A stretch of DNA of 64,000 nt from JAUIIK01 sp963709995 (lineage in GTDB: Bacteria > Chloroflexota > Chloroflexia > Thermomicrobiales > CFX8): assembly GCA_963709995.1 (NCBI GenBank), contig CAVPYN010000001.1:372001-436000 (forward strand). The letters are read 5' to 3'. Positions 36,997 to 46,211 of this stretch are shown here, one piece after another. How positions within the stretch are numbered: position 1 is the first letter of the stretch; the number at the start of each line of letters is the position of its first letter. A program made the position numbers and the translations under genes. Under the pieces are notes generated by a model. It had not been told where the DNA came from. It was given only the letters and a program-made list of their open reading frames with translations, and ran no database searches.

Positions 36997-37970
36997 CTTC
37001 TTCCTCCTCCGGTTCCTTCAGTAGGTCATCCTGGATGGGCGGTTTCTGATTGTCGGCAGCGCGATTCCAGATGCGATCGACCAGTGTGCGAGTGCGGTAC
37101 GCGATCCAAAGCCCTTCGCGCGTGATCGTCGTTCTGCGAGGAAAGTGTCGAGATGCCTGGCCGATATTGCTTGCAAGAGCAGGTTTGCGGGCCAGTAGCC
37201 AGCCAATCGAGGCGGCGAGGATAACGACACCGAGGACCGACGCGATGCCAGCGACGATGAAAAGCGCCACCGTGCTGGTGTCGCCCGCGCTTGATTCAGC
37301 GTCTGCCTCCGTTATCCCGGTCCGGTCGATCTGCCAGAAGATAACGCCTTCGGCAATCTCGCGCCCAGTTGTCTCCTGAAGCGATCCGGGCATCTTCGCG
37401 GTGTAGCTCAGACCGATGTCTTCCCCGTCGTTCGCGACAGATCCTGCCGGCAGGTCGGGGAAACTGAGAGCTTCAACGAGCATCGGGCCGTCGATGGTCA
37501 AATTCAAGACGAAGTTGCTCCCGCCAACGGGCGCACCCTGCTGTTCAAACGATCCCTGAAATGGGGCGCTGATGCCGGGGCTAGAGTTGAGCCCGGTCGC
37601 ATTGAGCAGACTGTTGAGCGCCGCCCCCGCGTCCTGGCCGTCCGGGCGATCCACGGAGATTTGAAACTTCACGAATTCATCGGAGTCGATGCGCTCTGCT
37701 TCGAGCCCTGCTTGCGTGGCGTCGGCGGCGATAGCCGTCCAGGCAGCTGATCGCGCCGGCGACATCCGCGTCTTCGAACTCCTGGCGTGGAATGACGGCG
37801 GTGAGAGAATGTCTCGCGGCGCCGCTGCGTTCAAAATCCGAGCGAAACTCGATACTCACGCAGCCGCTGAAAAGTAGCGCGCATGCGCCGATCAGCGCCA
37901 CCAGGAACCCCCGAGTGATGGGTTGTTCGATTGATTTCGGTCGCACCGCCCCTGCCTTCTGGGACAACAC
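36944..37970 (-). CDS. LppM-like lipoprotein with C-terminal membrane helix, one frameshift
   Basis: Two frames join across a single extra base near 37743 (ATCAGCTGCC): 37970 to about 37745, then on to the stop at 36944. The joined protein has about 341 residues. It begins with a signal helix and lipobox (ALLFSGCVSIEF), followed by an LppM-like beta domain (HSLTAVIPRQEFED, FVLNLTIDGPMLVEALSFPDLP, GEDIGLSYTAKMPGSLQET), a membrane helix near residue 240 (TVALFIVAGIASVLGVVILA) and a cytoplasmic tail rich in Arg and Glu. LppM-domain proteins are secreted or lipid-anchored in Actinobacteria. The 53-base overlap with ureA is unusual but both frames look coding. Confidence 0.72.
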
Positions 37971-38046
37971 TGATCCGCGCTCGCTGGCGGTTGTACCGTA
38001 CTATATTCGCATCGGGGAGATGCTGGATAGCTAGTGAGGGATGATT

Positions 38047-38661
38047 ATGTCAAATACTTACTCGGCCTCATCGGTCGTTCCGGCCAGCCTCGCCCTGATC
38101 CAGGCCGCCGTTGAGCCAGCAAGCGCCGAATTGATCGAGCGAGCCTACCGGTTCTCCGATGTCGCACACGCGGGTCAATACCGCGACGAAGGCGCGCCAT
38201 TTATCGAGCATCCGGTGCGGGTTGCGACAATTCTCTGGCAAGAACTTGGATCACGCGATGTCGAGTTGACGGTTGCCGCGCTACTCCACGACACCGTCGA
38301 AGACAGTGAATGCGTGACCGGTGAACTGCTGGACTCGGCGTTTGGTAGCCGCGTCGCGAGTCTCGTCCTCGATGTCACCAAAGAACAAGTGCCGGAAGAG
38401 AAGAAACCGATCAGGGACCGCGAGTACCTCGATCGCCTACCGGGACTTTCTCCAGACGCAAGGCTGTTAAAACTGGCTGACCGGATCGACAATCTTCGAT
38501 CGGTCCTGCGCTCCACCGAACCCGGCAAAGCCCAACGCTATCTTGTCGTTTCCCAGGCAGAGTTCCTGCCGCTGGCGCTTCAGACTGACCAGGTCGCCGC
38601 CCGGCTTGTAACTGAAGCCTGCGACGCGATCGAACGCGCATTGAAGACTGGCGAGCTCTAA
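38047..38661 (+). CDS. HD-domain hydrolase, MESH1/SpoT-like (p)ppGpp hydrolase
   Basis: 204 residues from the ATG at 38047, where GAGGG lies 7 bases upstream. It matches the single-domain small alarmone hydrolase (MESH1-like) with no synthetase domain: AHAGQYRDEGAPFIEHPVRVATIL, then LLHDTVEDS (the HD pair, with the Glu-Asp that follows in hydrolytic SpoT) and ARLLKLADRIDNLRSV. This layout hydrolyses (p)ppGpp in relatives. Single gene between the LppM-like and histidine kinase genes; it converges on the kinase gene with 9 bases between. Confidence 0.85.
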   Translation: MSNTYSASSVVPASLALIQAAVEPASAELIERAYRFSDVAHAGQYRDEGAPFIEHPVRVATILWQELGSRDVELTVAALLHDTVEDSECVTGELLDSAFGSRVASLVLDVTKEQVPEEKKPIRDREYLDRLPGLSPDARLLKLADRIDNLRSVLRSTEPGKAQRYLVVSQAEFLPLALQTDQVAARLVTEACDAIERALKTGEL

Positions 38662-38670
38662 GAGCAGTTT

Positions 38671-40155
38671 CTACGACTGCGTGCCGGAGGCTACCTTGCC
38701 GGCCCGAAGCGGGACTGACGGGGCCTTGGTTTGAGCTGCAACGGTCCTGGAGCCCTGCAGTCGCGGCAACCGGGCGGTGAACGTCGCTCCCTCGCCTGGC
38801 GCGGATGTCGCGCTGATGGTGCCGCCATGGGCTTCCGTGATCCAGCGCGCGATTGCCAGGCCGAGACCAGTGCCGCCCGATGTCCGCGCCCGAGCGCCGT
38901 CAGTTCGATAGAAGCGGTCGAAAATGCGCTCGCTATGCTCCGGCGCGAATCCGGGACCGTCGTCGGAAACTTCCACGACCGCCTCGTTGTCGTCAGCGGT
39001 AATCGCGAGCGTCACGGCTGTCCCCGGGGCCGTGTGCGTGCGGGCATTGTCAAGCAGGATGAGGATGAGTTGCCGGATCTGGTCGGCGCTACCCCGGACC
39101 AGGATCTCTTCGTCCGGCACTCTGACTTCAAGGTTGTGTTCGCTCGCCAGCGGCCGGTGGATGCGCTCGGCTTCGAGGGCGGCCACAACGAGGTCGATCT
39201 CGTCATCGAGTTCGGGCGCCCAGCCGGCGTCGGCCCTGGCGAGCATGAGCAGATCATGGACCAGCCGGCTCATGCGGTCGGTTTCACTCCCGATGTCCTC
39301 CAGGCTCTCGTCCAGGAGTTCGATGTCGATCCGGTTCTCGCGGGTCATTGCCTGGAGGATGTCGGTATTGCCGCGCAAGGCGGTGAGCGGTGTCCGCAAC
39401 TCGTGGGAGGCGTCGGCGACGAACTGGCGATGCGAATCGAAAGCAACTTCGAGCCGGTCGAGCATCGCGTTGAATGTTTCGGCAAGCCGTTCGACCTCAT
39501 CTCCAGTATGTGGGGAGGCGATGCGTTGGGACAGGTCGCTCGTGCCGCCAATCGCCCGGGCGGTTGCCGCCATGCGGCGAAGCGGGCGTAGAGCTGCGTC
39601 CGCCACCAGCCACGCAGCACCAGCGGCGAGTATCGTTCCGACGAGCGTGCCGGCAATGAGTATCGTCGTAAGCTGGCGGAGCGTCTGTTGCATCGGTTCG
39701 CGTGACTCTGCGACCTGTATGTAGGCTAGCAGGTCGTTCTGATAGAACGCTGGAGCCGAGTAGACGCGAATGTCACTACCAGCCACGCGCTGGTTGTAGA
39801 AGCGGGCTTGCCCCTCGCTATTGTCCAGCAGCAATCCGGGAGTGACCGGAATGACCGCCTCTCCCAGGTTCTCGGTTCTGCTCACGACAAAGAAATCCGG
39901 ATTAAGAACCTGGATGTAGAGTCCGGGAGAGGCGAAAGGTTCCGGATTCTGCAGGGCGCTCACGTAGCGGCCGGATTCCGCGTCAATGTACCGATCCGGG
40001 TTGTTCACCAGCGTTGAGTAGACCGATGAAACTCGTTGGTCTATCTCGCTCTCAAGGTTGCGCTTCATCATGAAATGAATGCCGAACGACAGCGTCAGAA
40101 AGATTGCGAGCATGATTGCTGCGGCCCAGATCGTGAAGCGCAGGCGAATTGACAT
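38671..40155 (-). CDS. sensor histidine kinase (EnvZ/OmpR type)
   Basis: 494 residues. Membrane helix 1 at about residues 9-30, then an extracytoplasmic sensor domain to about residue 165, helix 2 (LTTILIAGTLVGTILAAGA), a HAMP linker (LRPLRRMAATARAIG), HisKA with the phosphorylated His in FVADASHELRTPLTALRGN (about residue 248), and an ATPase domain with the N box (LLDNARTHT), G1 VEVSDDGPGFAP, F box and G2 GGTGLGLAIARWI. It is the partner of the regulator gene 17 bases upstream on the same strand. The sensor domain has no recognisable fold, so the signal is unknown. Confidence 0.95.
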   Translation of the reverse strand: MSIRLRFTIWAAAIMLAIFLTLSFGIHFMMKRNLESEIDQRVSSVYSTLVNNPDRYIDAESGRYVSALQNPEPFASPGLYIQVLNPDFFVVSRTENLGEAVIPVTPGLLLDNSEGQARFYNQRVAGSDIRVYSAPAFYQNDLLAYIQVAESREPMQQTLRQLTTILIAGTLVGTILAAGAAWLVADAALRPLRRMAATARAIGGTSDLSQRIASPHTGDEVERLAETFNAMLDRLEVAFDSHRQFVADASHELRTPLTALRGNTDILQAMTRENRIDIELLDESLEDIGSETDRMSRLVHDLLMLARADAGWAPELDDEIDLVVAALEAERIHRPLASEHNLEVRVPDEEILVRGSADQIRQLILILLDNARTHTAPGTAVTLAITADDNEAVVEVSDDGPGFAPEHSERIFDRFYRTDGARARTSGGTGLGLAIARWITEAHGGTISATSAPGEGATFTARLPRLQGSRTVAAQTKAPSVPLRAGKVASGTQS

Positions 40156-40172
40156 CGAGAACCGCCGCCCGT

Positions 40173-40883
40173 TTAGCCCGAGATTGGACGCAGCGCATAC
40201 CCTGCGCCACGGACCGTGGCGAGAATGCGCGGCTCTCCGTCCGCTTCGAGATGCCGTCGGAGATTGGAGATGTAGACCTCAAGGACATTGGATTCGCCCG
40301 GAAAATCGTATCCCCAGACGCGGTCCATGATCGTGTCGCGAGAGAGCACCTGATTGGGATTGCGCATGAAGAGATGCAAGAGATCGAACTCCCTGGTTGT
40401 CAACTCGAACTGGCGATCCCCGCGAAACGCGAAACGCGTGCCGGTGTCGAGCCGGAGATCGTCAACCACCAGCACTTCCGCCACCTGATCGGGCGCACTA
40501 GCGCGCTCCTGGCGGCGCAGCAAGGCACGAATTCGGGCGAGCAGTTCCGGGAAAGCGAAGGGCTTGACAAGGTAGTCATCCGCTCCGGCGTCCAACCCGG
40601 CTACCCGGTCGCCAATCTCATCGCGGGCAGTGAGCATCAGAATCGGAACATCGCTGCCCGATTTCCGAAGCGCCCTGCAAACATCGACGCCGCTTGCTCC
40701 GGGCAGCATGACGTCAAGAACCACCAGACTCGGTTCTTCCTCGAAGAATGCCTCGATGCCGCCGCTGCCCGTTGGCTGGACATCCACATCGTACCCCTCG
40801 ATGCGCAGTCCCCGGCGGAGCATCGCGCTAATCGCGGGATCATCTTCGACGACCAGGATCCTGTGTTTGCTGTCTCGCTCCAT
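40173..40883 (-). CDS. OmpR/PhoB-family response regulator
   Basis: 236 residues from the ATG at 40883 (GAGGTG upstream); a TTG at 40898 that overlaps the M16 gene by 4 bases is the alternative. Receiver domain with the acidic pair EDD, phospho-Asp in LVVLDVMLPG, switch Thr/Tyr and Lys in DDYLVKPF, then a winged-helix output domain with the OmpR recognition region and the conserved SRDTIMDRVWGYDFPGESNV stretch. Both DNA-binding and phosphorylation residues are intact. It pairs with the histidine kinase, and follows pncC and the M16 gene, so the four may form one transcript. Confidence 0.95.
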   Translation of the reverse strand: MERDSKHRILVVEDDPAISAMLRRGLRIEGYDVDVQPTGSGGIEAFFEEEPSLVVLDVMLPGASGVDVCRALRKSGSDVPILMLTARDEIGDRVAGLDAGADDYLVKPFAFPELLARIRALLRRQERASAPDQVAEVLVVDDLRLDTGTRFAFRGDRQFELTTREFDLLHLFMRNPNQVLSRDTIMDRVWGYDFPGESNVLEVYISNLRRHLEADGEPRILATVRGAGYALRPISG

Positions 40884-40894
40884 CGTCTCGCACC

Positions 40895-42184
40895 TCAAAG
40901 CGTTAGCAGCGCGCGAAACCTATCTTCATTTTGATACGGGCCAATTAAGACCAGGTTAAGGCGCTCGGTGGAATAGAGTTCACGGGCGAGATCGAGCATA
41001 TCCTCAGCCCGGACCTGGTCGATCAGATCCATGACTTCGCGCGGGGTCTTGATCTCGCCGAACGTGAGCTCCTGCCCCCCGATCCAGGAGGCGACGGCGC
41101 GAGAATCCTCGAGCCCCATGACGATGCGGCCCTTGGAAAGCTCTTTGTTGCGATGCAACTCCTCGTCGCTCACCTTGAAGTCTCGCAATTTGCCGATCTC
41201 ACCGACGATCGCGCCGATCGTTTCGTCCACTCGTTCCAGATCGGTTCCAGCGTAGATCACGCCCTGACCGACGTCGGTGTATTGCCGGAAGTATCCGTAG
41301 ACCGCATAGACGAGACCGCGGCGTTCACGTATTTCTTGGAAGAGCCGGGAACTCATGCCGGAAGAGAGCACCGAATCGATCATTGCCTGGGTGTAACGGC
41401 GCGGGTCGGTGTAAGCGATCGCCGGATGGCCAATGCATAGATGCGCCTGTTCAGTGTTGCGGTCAACCAGATGGACACGAGGACCATCACTGCAAATGCG
41501 CGCCGGCTCGTCGAGATGGTGGCCGTTCGGGGTCATGTCTCCGAACGCTTTTTCCGCCATCTCGACGAGCCGGTCGTGATTGACCCGGCCCGCCGCGGCA
41601 ATGACGAGCTGATCCGGAGTGTAATGATGGCGCAAGAAATGGCGCATGTTGTCGCCACTGACGGCACTAATCGTCGACTCAATCCCGAGGATCGGGCGTC
41701 CGACCGCCTGACCTTTCCAGACCAGTTCATCGACGAGATCGTGCACGAGATCGTCCGGTGTGTCCTGGACGCCGCGGATCTCTTCGATGACGACGAAACG
41801 CTCTTTTTCGATTTCATCATCCGGGAGCGTTGAGTTCCTCACAATGTCGGAGAGCACATCGAATGCGCGCTCCAGGTGGTCCGCCGGTATCTTCGCCCAG
41901 TAGCTGGTGCTTTCCCGTCCAGTTGCGGCGTTGATCATGCCGCCGACCTCTTCGATCTCCATCGTAATCATGACCGGATCGGGGCGACGCTCGGTGCCTT
42001 TGAAGAGCATATGCTCGATGAAATGAGCGATGCCCGCCTGTTCGTCAACTTCGTCTCGCGAGCCTGTTCCAAAGAGAAAACTGATGCTTGCAGAATGGAC
42101 GTGGTTCATGCGACTGGAAACGATCCGCAGCCCGTTGGGAAGAGTTGTCTTGCGATAGAACCGGTGCTGAACGTTTCCTGACAT
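40895..42184 (-). CDS. M16 family zinc metalloprotease (processing-peptidase-like)
   Basis: 429 residues, the standard length of the single-chain bacterial M16B proteases (YmxG/mitochondrial processing peptidase beta-like). The catalytic motif HFIEHMLFKGT (inverted HxxEH) is near residue 52, with the second zinc ligand Glu about 75 residues later (ERFVVIEEIRGVQDTPDD). The N-terminal sequence YRKTTLPNGLRIVSSRMNHVHSASISF and the later GMSSRLFQEIRERRGLVYAVYG are family-conserved. Cytoplasmic or periplasmic degradation of peptides is expected. It sits 10 bases after pncC and abuts the response regulator gene. Confidence 0.93.
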   Translation of the reverse strand: MSGNVQHRFYRKTTLPNGLRIVSSRMNHVHSASISFLFGTGSRDEVDEQAGIAHFIEHMLFKGTERRPDPVMITMEIEEVGGMINAATGRESTSYWAKIPADHLERAFDVLSDIVRNSTLPDDEIEKERFVVIEEIRGVQDTPDDLVHDLVDELVWKGQAVGRPILGIESTISAVSGDNMRHFLRHHYTPDQLVIAAAGRVNHDRLVEMAEKAFGDMTPNGHHLDEPARICSDGPRVHLVDRNTEQAHLCIGHPAIAYTDPRRYTQAMIDSVLSSGMSSRLFQEIRERRGLVYAVYGYFRQYTDVGQGVIYAGTDLERVDETIGAIVGEIGKLRDFKVSDEELHRNKELSKGRIVMGLEDSRAVASWIGGQELTFGEIKTPREVMDLIDQVRAEDMLDLARELYSTERLNLVLIGPYQNEDRFRALLTL

Positions 42185-42194
42185 TGTCCCTCGT

Positions 42195-42698
42195 CTATCC
42201 GTCGCTCAGATTCGAAATGTGGTCGAGTGCCAGGCGCAATGCCGACACTGCGGTTTGCTCGATATTGTCTACGCGGCTGCCCTGAAGCCGCAACTCGCGC
42301 ACCTCGTCGCCGGTCTCCGACGAAACGGCGATATAGATCAGGCCGACCGGCTTCCGGGCCGTCGCGCCGCCCGGACCGGCTATCCCGGTCGTCGCAATGC
42401 CGACTCCGGCGTGCAACGCTTTACGTGCCCCACGCGCCATCTCGATTGCCGTCTCACTGCTCACTGCTCCCACCGACGCAAGTGTGGATGGGCTGACCTG
42501 TAGCAGATCCTGTTTGGCCCGATTGGAGTAGGCGACCACGCCACCCTGATAGTAATCCGACGATCCGGCGACGAGGGTGATGATGTGTCCCACGAGTCCG
42601 GCAGTGCATGATTCAGCTGTTGCGCAGTCCAGGTTGCGTGAACGTAGCGCGGCGGCCAGTTCTCCGGCCAGATCGATGAATGCGTCTCGTTCCGACAA
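42195..42698 (-). CDS. pncC: CinA C-terminal-domain NMN deamidase
   Basis: 167 residues from a TTG at 42698 with a strong GGAGGAATTGAG 8 bases upstream; the frame runs back to 42779 but that part is not conserved. It is the stand-alone CinA_C domain: NLDCATAESCTAGLVGHIIT near the start, DYYQGGVVAYSNRAKQDLL, and GIATTGIAGPGGATARKPVGLIYIAV. Such proteins deamidate nicotinamide mononucleotide to nicotinate mononucleotide for NAD recycling. It heads the M16-regulator-kinase run. Confidence 0.88.
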   Translation of the reverse strand: MSERDAFIDLAGELAAALRSRNLDCATAESCTAGLVGHIITLVAGSSDYYQGGVVAYSNRAKQDLLQVSPSTLASVGAVSSETAIEMARGARKALHAGVGIATTGIAGPGGATARKPVGLIYIAVSSETGDEVRELRLQGSRVDNIEQTAVSALRLALDHISNLSDG

Positions 42699-42916
42699 AC
42701 TCAATTCCTCCGGACTACACTGGCGCCTGGCAGTATGGACCACGGTTTTGTCACCGCGCAACCAGTAAATCCTACGCAATTTGGACGGAGTTTATGTTCG
42801 GCTCGACAATCTGACGCCACGAAAGTTGTTTCTTGCGCGAACGTACGCCGGTTTGCCGGGCCGTAGCTTCTGGTTGAAGTCTTGAGTAGTGCCCAGGAGG
42901 CAGGAGGAGATAGTAG

Positions 42917-44599
42917 ATGCCCGAATCAGCTTCCAGTCCGGTGAGCGCGCAAGCCGAACGATATCTGACGGAGTACGTTGCCATGTACCCTCGGGAACGG
43001 GCGGCCTACGGGTTCTTTCCCTTTGGCGGGGCCTATATCGGAATTCATGATGGCGATGGCAGGGTCGCTGACTTCAGTGCAAGTTCGGTCGGCAGCCGCG
43101 TTCGATGGTTGCAAGAATGGCAAGCACATCTTCCCAGCCTCGCCGGATGGGCGGTCACCGATGATGACCGGACGGATCTGAGGATTCTGGATTGGGTCGC
43201 TGGCGCGGAGTTGTTCGCGCTGACGGTACTTCGCCCGCATCAAACCAACCCGATGCACTACAACGATACGGTCGACATCTCCGGCTACCTGCGGCGGGAC
43301 TATGCACCGTTTGTCGAGCGGATGGTGAAAGTGAGGGATCACCTGCATGCAATGCCAGGGGCGCTGGAAGCCGCGGATGACAATCTGGAGCCGGATTTGC
43401 CGCGCATCTGCCTCGCCCAGGCGATCTCGGGATACCAAGGGCATCAGCGCTTCATCAGCGATGATCTGCGAGGGATGCTCGATGCGCTCGATAACCATGA
43501 CCTGCGGGCGGAGATCGTCGCCGCGTCGGGACGCGCGGCCGATGCGATCGGGCGCTTGATTGGCAGTTTGCGGAGCCGCGTTCCAAGCGCCCACGAAGCG
43601 TTCGCAATTGGTGAGTCGTCATTTCGTGGCCTGTACCGCACCTTCGAGCTCGTCGACTTTGATCTGGACACCTTTCGAAGAATAGGCGAGGCGGATCTTG
43701 TGAGGAATCGCGAAGCGCTCCAGGAAGCTGCCTCCGGGGCATATCCAGGTCTCAGCGTTGCCGGGGCGATGGAAATGCTTAGCGAGAGCCATCCTCTCCC
43801 GCACGAGTTGCATGCAGCTGCACGCGATGTTCTCGGGCAGCTCCAGGAGTTTGTCATTGGCAACCGTCTTGTTTCTATTCCGGTGAGTCATCCGCCGGCC
43901 GTGGCGGAAACGCCTCCCTTTCACCGGTGGCAGTTCGCGAGCATGGATTCCCCCGGCGCATTCGAGTGCAAGAACGCCGGGGGACACTACTACCTGACGT
44001 CGCCAGAGCTGGAATGGTCGGAGGAACAGGCGGAGCAGTGGATGCGCCGGTTCTTCAACGAGTCAATCGTCAATACCTCCGCCCACGAGGTCTATCCCGG
44101 ACATTATGTGCAGTCGATGCACAAGCGCCTCGCGCCGACAATCGCCCAGCGCGCGTTTGATTCATTCACTCACTGGGAAGGATGGGCGCATTATTCGGAA
44201 GAGATGATTCTCGACGCGGGTTTCGCCACCAGCGATCCGGGACAACGGATTGCCCAACTCTATGCGGCGTTGCTGCGGAATGCCCGTTATCTGGTGGCGA
44301 TCGAAATGCACTGTGGCAACATGTCAGTTGGAGAAGCGACCGGTGTGATTCGTGAGGCGACGGGCATGGAGCACCTGCCCGCCACGAAGGAGGCTGAACG
44401 AGGCACGTTCGACCCTGGCTACGGGAGTTACACCCTGGGTAAGCTGATGCTCAAGAAGCTTCGTTCCGACGTCGAGCAGGAGCAGGGCGCGGCGTTCAAT
44501 GCCGGGGCATTTCATGACGCGTTTCTGTCTCACGGCGCGCCGCCCTTCCCGATTATCCGCTCACGCCTTCTTAGCGATGACGACGGAGTGCTCGTCTAG
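42917..44599 (+). CDS. DUF885 family putative metallohydrolase
   Basis: 560 residues, near the family length. The zinc-type motif SAHEVYPGHYVQ (about residue 391, H-E-x5-H) is followed by HWEGWAHYSEEMIL, and the C-terminal half also shows FDPGYGSYTLGKLML, typical of DUF885 proteins, which resemble carboxypeptidase-like or amidase-type zinc hydrolases. No signal peptide, so it acts in the cytoplasm. AGGAGGAGA precedes the ATG at 42917. It is followed, on the same strand, by a RidA gene. The substrate is unknown. Confidence 0.87.
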   Translation: MPESASSPVSAQAERYLTEYVAMYPRERAAYGFFPFGGAYIGIHDGDGRVADFSASSVGSRVRWLQEWQAHLPSLAGWAVTDDDRTDLRILDWVAGAELFALTVLRPHQTNPMHYNDTVDISGYLRRDYAPFVERMVKVRDHLHAMPGALEAADDNLEPDLPRICLAQAISGYQGHQRFISDDLRGMLDALDNHDLRAEIVAASGRAADAIGRLIGSLRSRVPSAHEAFAIGESSFRGLYRTFELVDFDLDTFRRIGEADLVRNREALQEAASGAYPGLSVAGAMEMLSESHPLPHELHAAARDVLGQLQEFVIGNRLVSIPVSHPPAVAETPPFHRWQFASMDSPGAFECKNAGGHYYLTSPELEWSEEQAEQWMRRFFNESIVNTSAHEVYPGHYVQSMHKRLAPTIAQRAFDSFTHWEGWAHYSEEMILDAGFATSDPGQRIAQLYAALLRNARYLVAIEMHCGNMSVGEATGVIREATGMEHLPATKEAERGTFDPGYGSYTLGKLMLKKLRSDVEQEQGAAFNAGAFHDAFLSHGAPPFPIIRSRLLSDDDGVLV

Positions 44600-44686
44600 A
44601 GATCGGGTCGAGGCGACGGAACGAGGCGCCTGGTACTATGATCCAGCAACGAATGACGGGTTTTGACCATAAGGAAGGACAATCAT

Positions 44687-45136
44687 ATGGCGCATGAAGA
44701 TAAACTCGCGGAACTTGGGCTTGAGCTGCCGCCTGTTCCGAGTCCGGCAGGCAACTACGTCCATGCTGTCCAGACGGGCAACCTGCTCTACCTGGCGGGT
44801 AAAGGACCGATTGACCGCACCGCCATGGGCAAAGTCGGCGCGGACGTCTCTGTCGAAGATGCCTACCAGCATGCCCGTCAGGTCGGTCTGACGCTGGTCG
44901 CGGTCATGAAGCAGGAGCTTGGCAGTCTCGACCGGGTGAAGCAGATCGTCAAGGTACTTGGAATGGTCAATGCCGCGCCCGATTTCGGGCAGCAGCCGGC
45001 GGTGATCAATGGCTGCTCCGATCTGTTCGTCGAGATCTTTGGCGATGCCGGGCGTCATGCCCGTTCCGCCGTCGGAATGGGATCGCTTCCCAACCAGATC
45101 ACGGTAGAGATCGAAGTGATCGTCGAAGTCGAGTAA
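44687..45136 (+). CDS. RidA/YjgF family protein
   Basis: 149 residues from the ATG at 44687 (GGAAGGA, 7 bases upstream); an upstream in-frame start at 44663 is not needed. Contains GNLLYLAGKGPIDRTAMGKVG, EDAYQHARQVGLTLVAVMKQELGSLDRVKQIVKVLGMVN and a C-terminal RHARSAVGMGSLPNQITVEIEVIVEV. The usual Arg that binds the substrate carboxylate is R in ARSAVGMG. RidA relatives remove reactive enamine/imine intermediates; this is the longer YjgF-like form (about 150 residues). It has its own terminator. Confidence 0.9.
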   Translation: MAHEDKLAELGLELPPVPSPAGNYVHAVQTGNLLYLAGKGPIDRTAMGKVGADVSVEDAYQHARQVGLTLVAVMKQELGSLDRVKQIVKVLGMVNAAPDFGQQPAVINGCSDLFVEIFGDAGRHARSAVGMGSLPNQITVEIEVIVEVE

Positions 45137-45180
45137 CTGATCGGCGAGATGGCTCGCGCCATTTTCGTGTCGAGTCGGTA

Positions 45181-45210
45181 ACGGCTGCCTGGAAACCTCC
45201 AGGCAGCCGT
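45181..45210. terminator. terminator hairpin shared by RidA and the LLM gene
   Basis: Perfect 12-base arms ACGGCTGCCTGG (45181-45192) and CCAGGCAGCCGT (45199-45210) with a 6-base loop, between the stop codons of convergent genes (45136 plus, 45211 minus). It can end both transcripts. Confidence 0.8.
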
Positions 45211-46209
45211 TCAGTTCGTCTGACCTGCCGGGGCCACTCGAAACCGCGGCAGGACATCCCGGCCGAGGACCTCGATCGCTTCAAGTGGATCGGGTCCGAG
45301 TGGCGGCCCAAAGCTCAGATGCCTGGCGCCGGTTTCGACGAGCGTCTCCAGGCGTGGTATCAAGTCGTCCGGACTCCCGGCGATTCCAATCTTCAGCATT
45401 TGGGGTGTCACCAGTGAACGCGCCCGTTGAGGATCGCGATCCTGTTGCAGCGCCTGTTCGAGCGCCATCAGTTCGTCCTCGTGGAGACCGAGCCTGTCGC
45501 GCAAATAGCCGCTCAGCCCGTGCCCGTAGTAAGCGATCTTGTCGCGTAGGACGTCTTCCGCGGCCTGCCTGTCATCTGACACCGAACACCAGATGCAAGC
45601 CGCCAGGTCGACGCTATCGAGCGATCGGCCGGACCGTGCCGCGCCTTCAGCGACCATGGGCAATACCGCCGTGAGATGCTCTGGCGGAAAGAGCAACGGC
45701 AGTACGCCATCCGCGACTTCGCCAGCCAGGCGGATCATGCCGGGGCTTGTTGCGCCGATATAGATCGGTATCTGGCGCTCAACCGGGAAGCGCAGATAGG
45801 CCTGTGGTTCCCAGCCGGGCACTGGCTCCCCGCTCAGGCATGAGCGCAGCGACGCGACGGCCTGGCGCATCTGAGCCAATGGCCGATCATGGGTGATGCC
45901 GACCCAGCCGAGAAAGTCGGGCGCGCCAGCGGCAATCCCAAGGTTGAAGCGGCCGTCGCTGACCTCCTGCAACGTTGCCGCGATCATAGCGATCTCGGCT
46001 GGATGAAGGCTGTAGGGATTCAGCACGCAGGTGCCGAGCTCGATGGTCGTGGTGGCGAGCGCGCATGCCGTCAGGATCACCGGGGCGCTGCGTATGAACA
46101 GGTCGTGGCTGACCCAGAATTGATCGAAACCCGCGGATTCTGCCGCCCGGGCGAGTTCCAGATACCGGTCGGAGTGGAGGTCGTTGTTCAGGCGAACGCT
46201 GAATCGCAC
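45211..46209 (-). CDS. LLM-class flavin-dependent oxidoreductase (MER-like, probably F420-type)
   Basis: 332 residues of the luciferase-like monooxygenase barrel. The start MRFSVRLNNDLHSDRYLELARAAESAGFDQFWVSHDL and GRFNLGIAAGAPDFLGWVG are close to the 5,10-methylenetetrahydromethanopterin reductase / F420-dependent branch. IGATSPGMIRLAGEVADGV is the typical cofactor-side loop late in the barrel. Such enzymes use FMNH2 or F420H2 to reduce or oxidise small substrates. It is 2 bases from the upstream RidA gene, so the two are one unit. F420 use is inferred from family resemblance only. Confidence 0.85.
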   Translation of the reverse strand: MRFSVRLNNDLHSDRYLELARAAESAGFDQFWVSHDLFIRSAPVILTACALATTTIELGTCVLNPYSLHPAEIAMIAATLQEVSDGRFNLGIAAGAPDFLGWVGITHDRPLAQMRQAVASLRSCLSGEPVPGWEPQAYLRFPVERQIPIYIGATSPGMIRLAGEVADGVLPLLFPPEHLTAVLPMVAEGAARSGRSLDSVDLAACIWCSVSDDRQAAEDVLRDKIAYYGHGLSGYLRDRLGLHEDELMALEQALQQDRDPQRARSLVTPQMLKIGIAGSPDDLIPRLETLVETGARHLSFGPPLGPDPLEAIEVLGRDVLPRFRVAPAGQTN

Positions 46210-46211
46210 GA

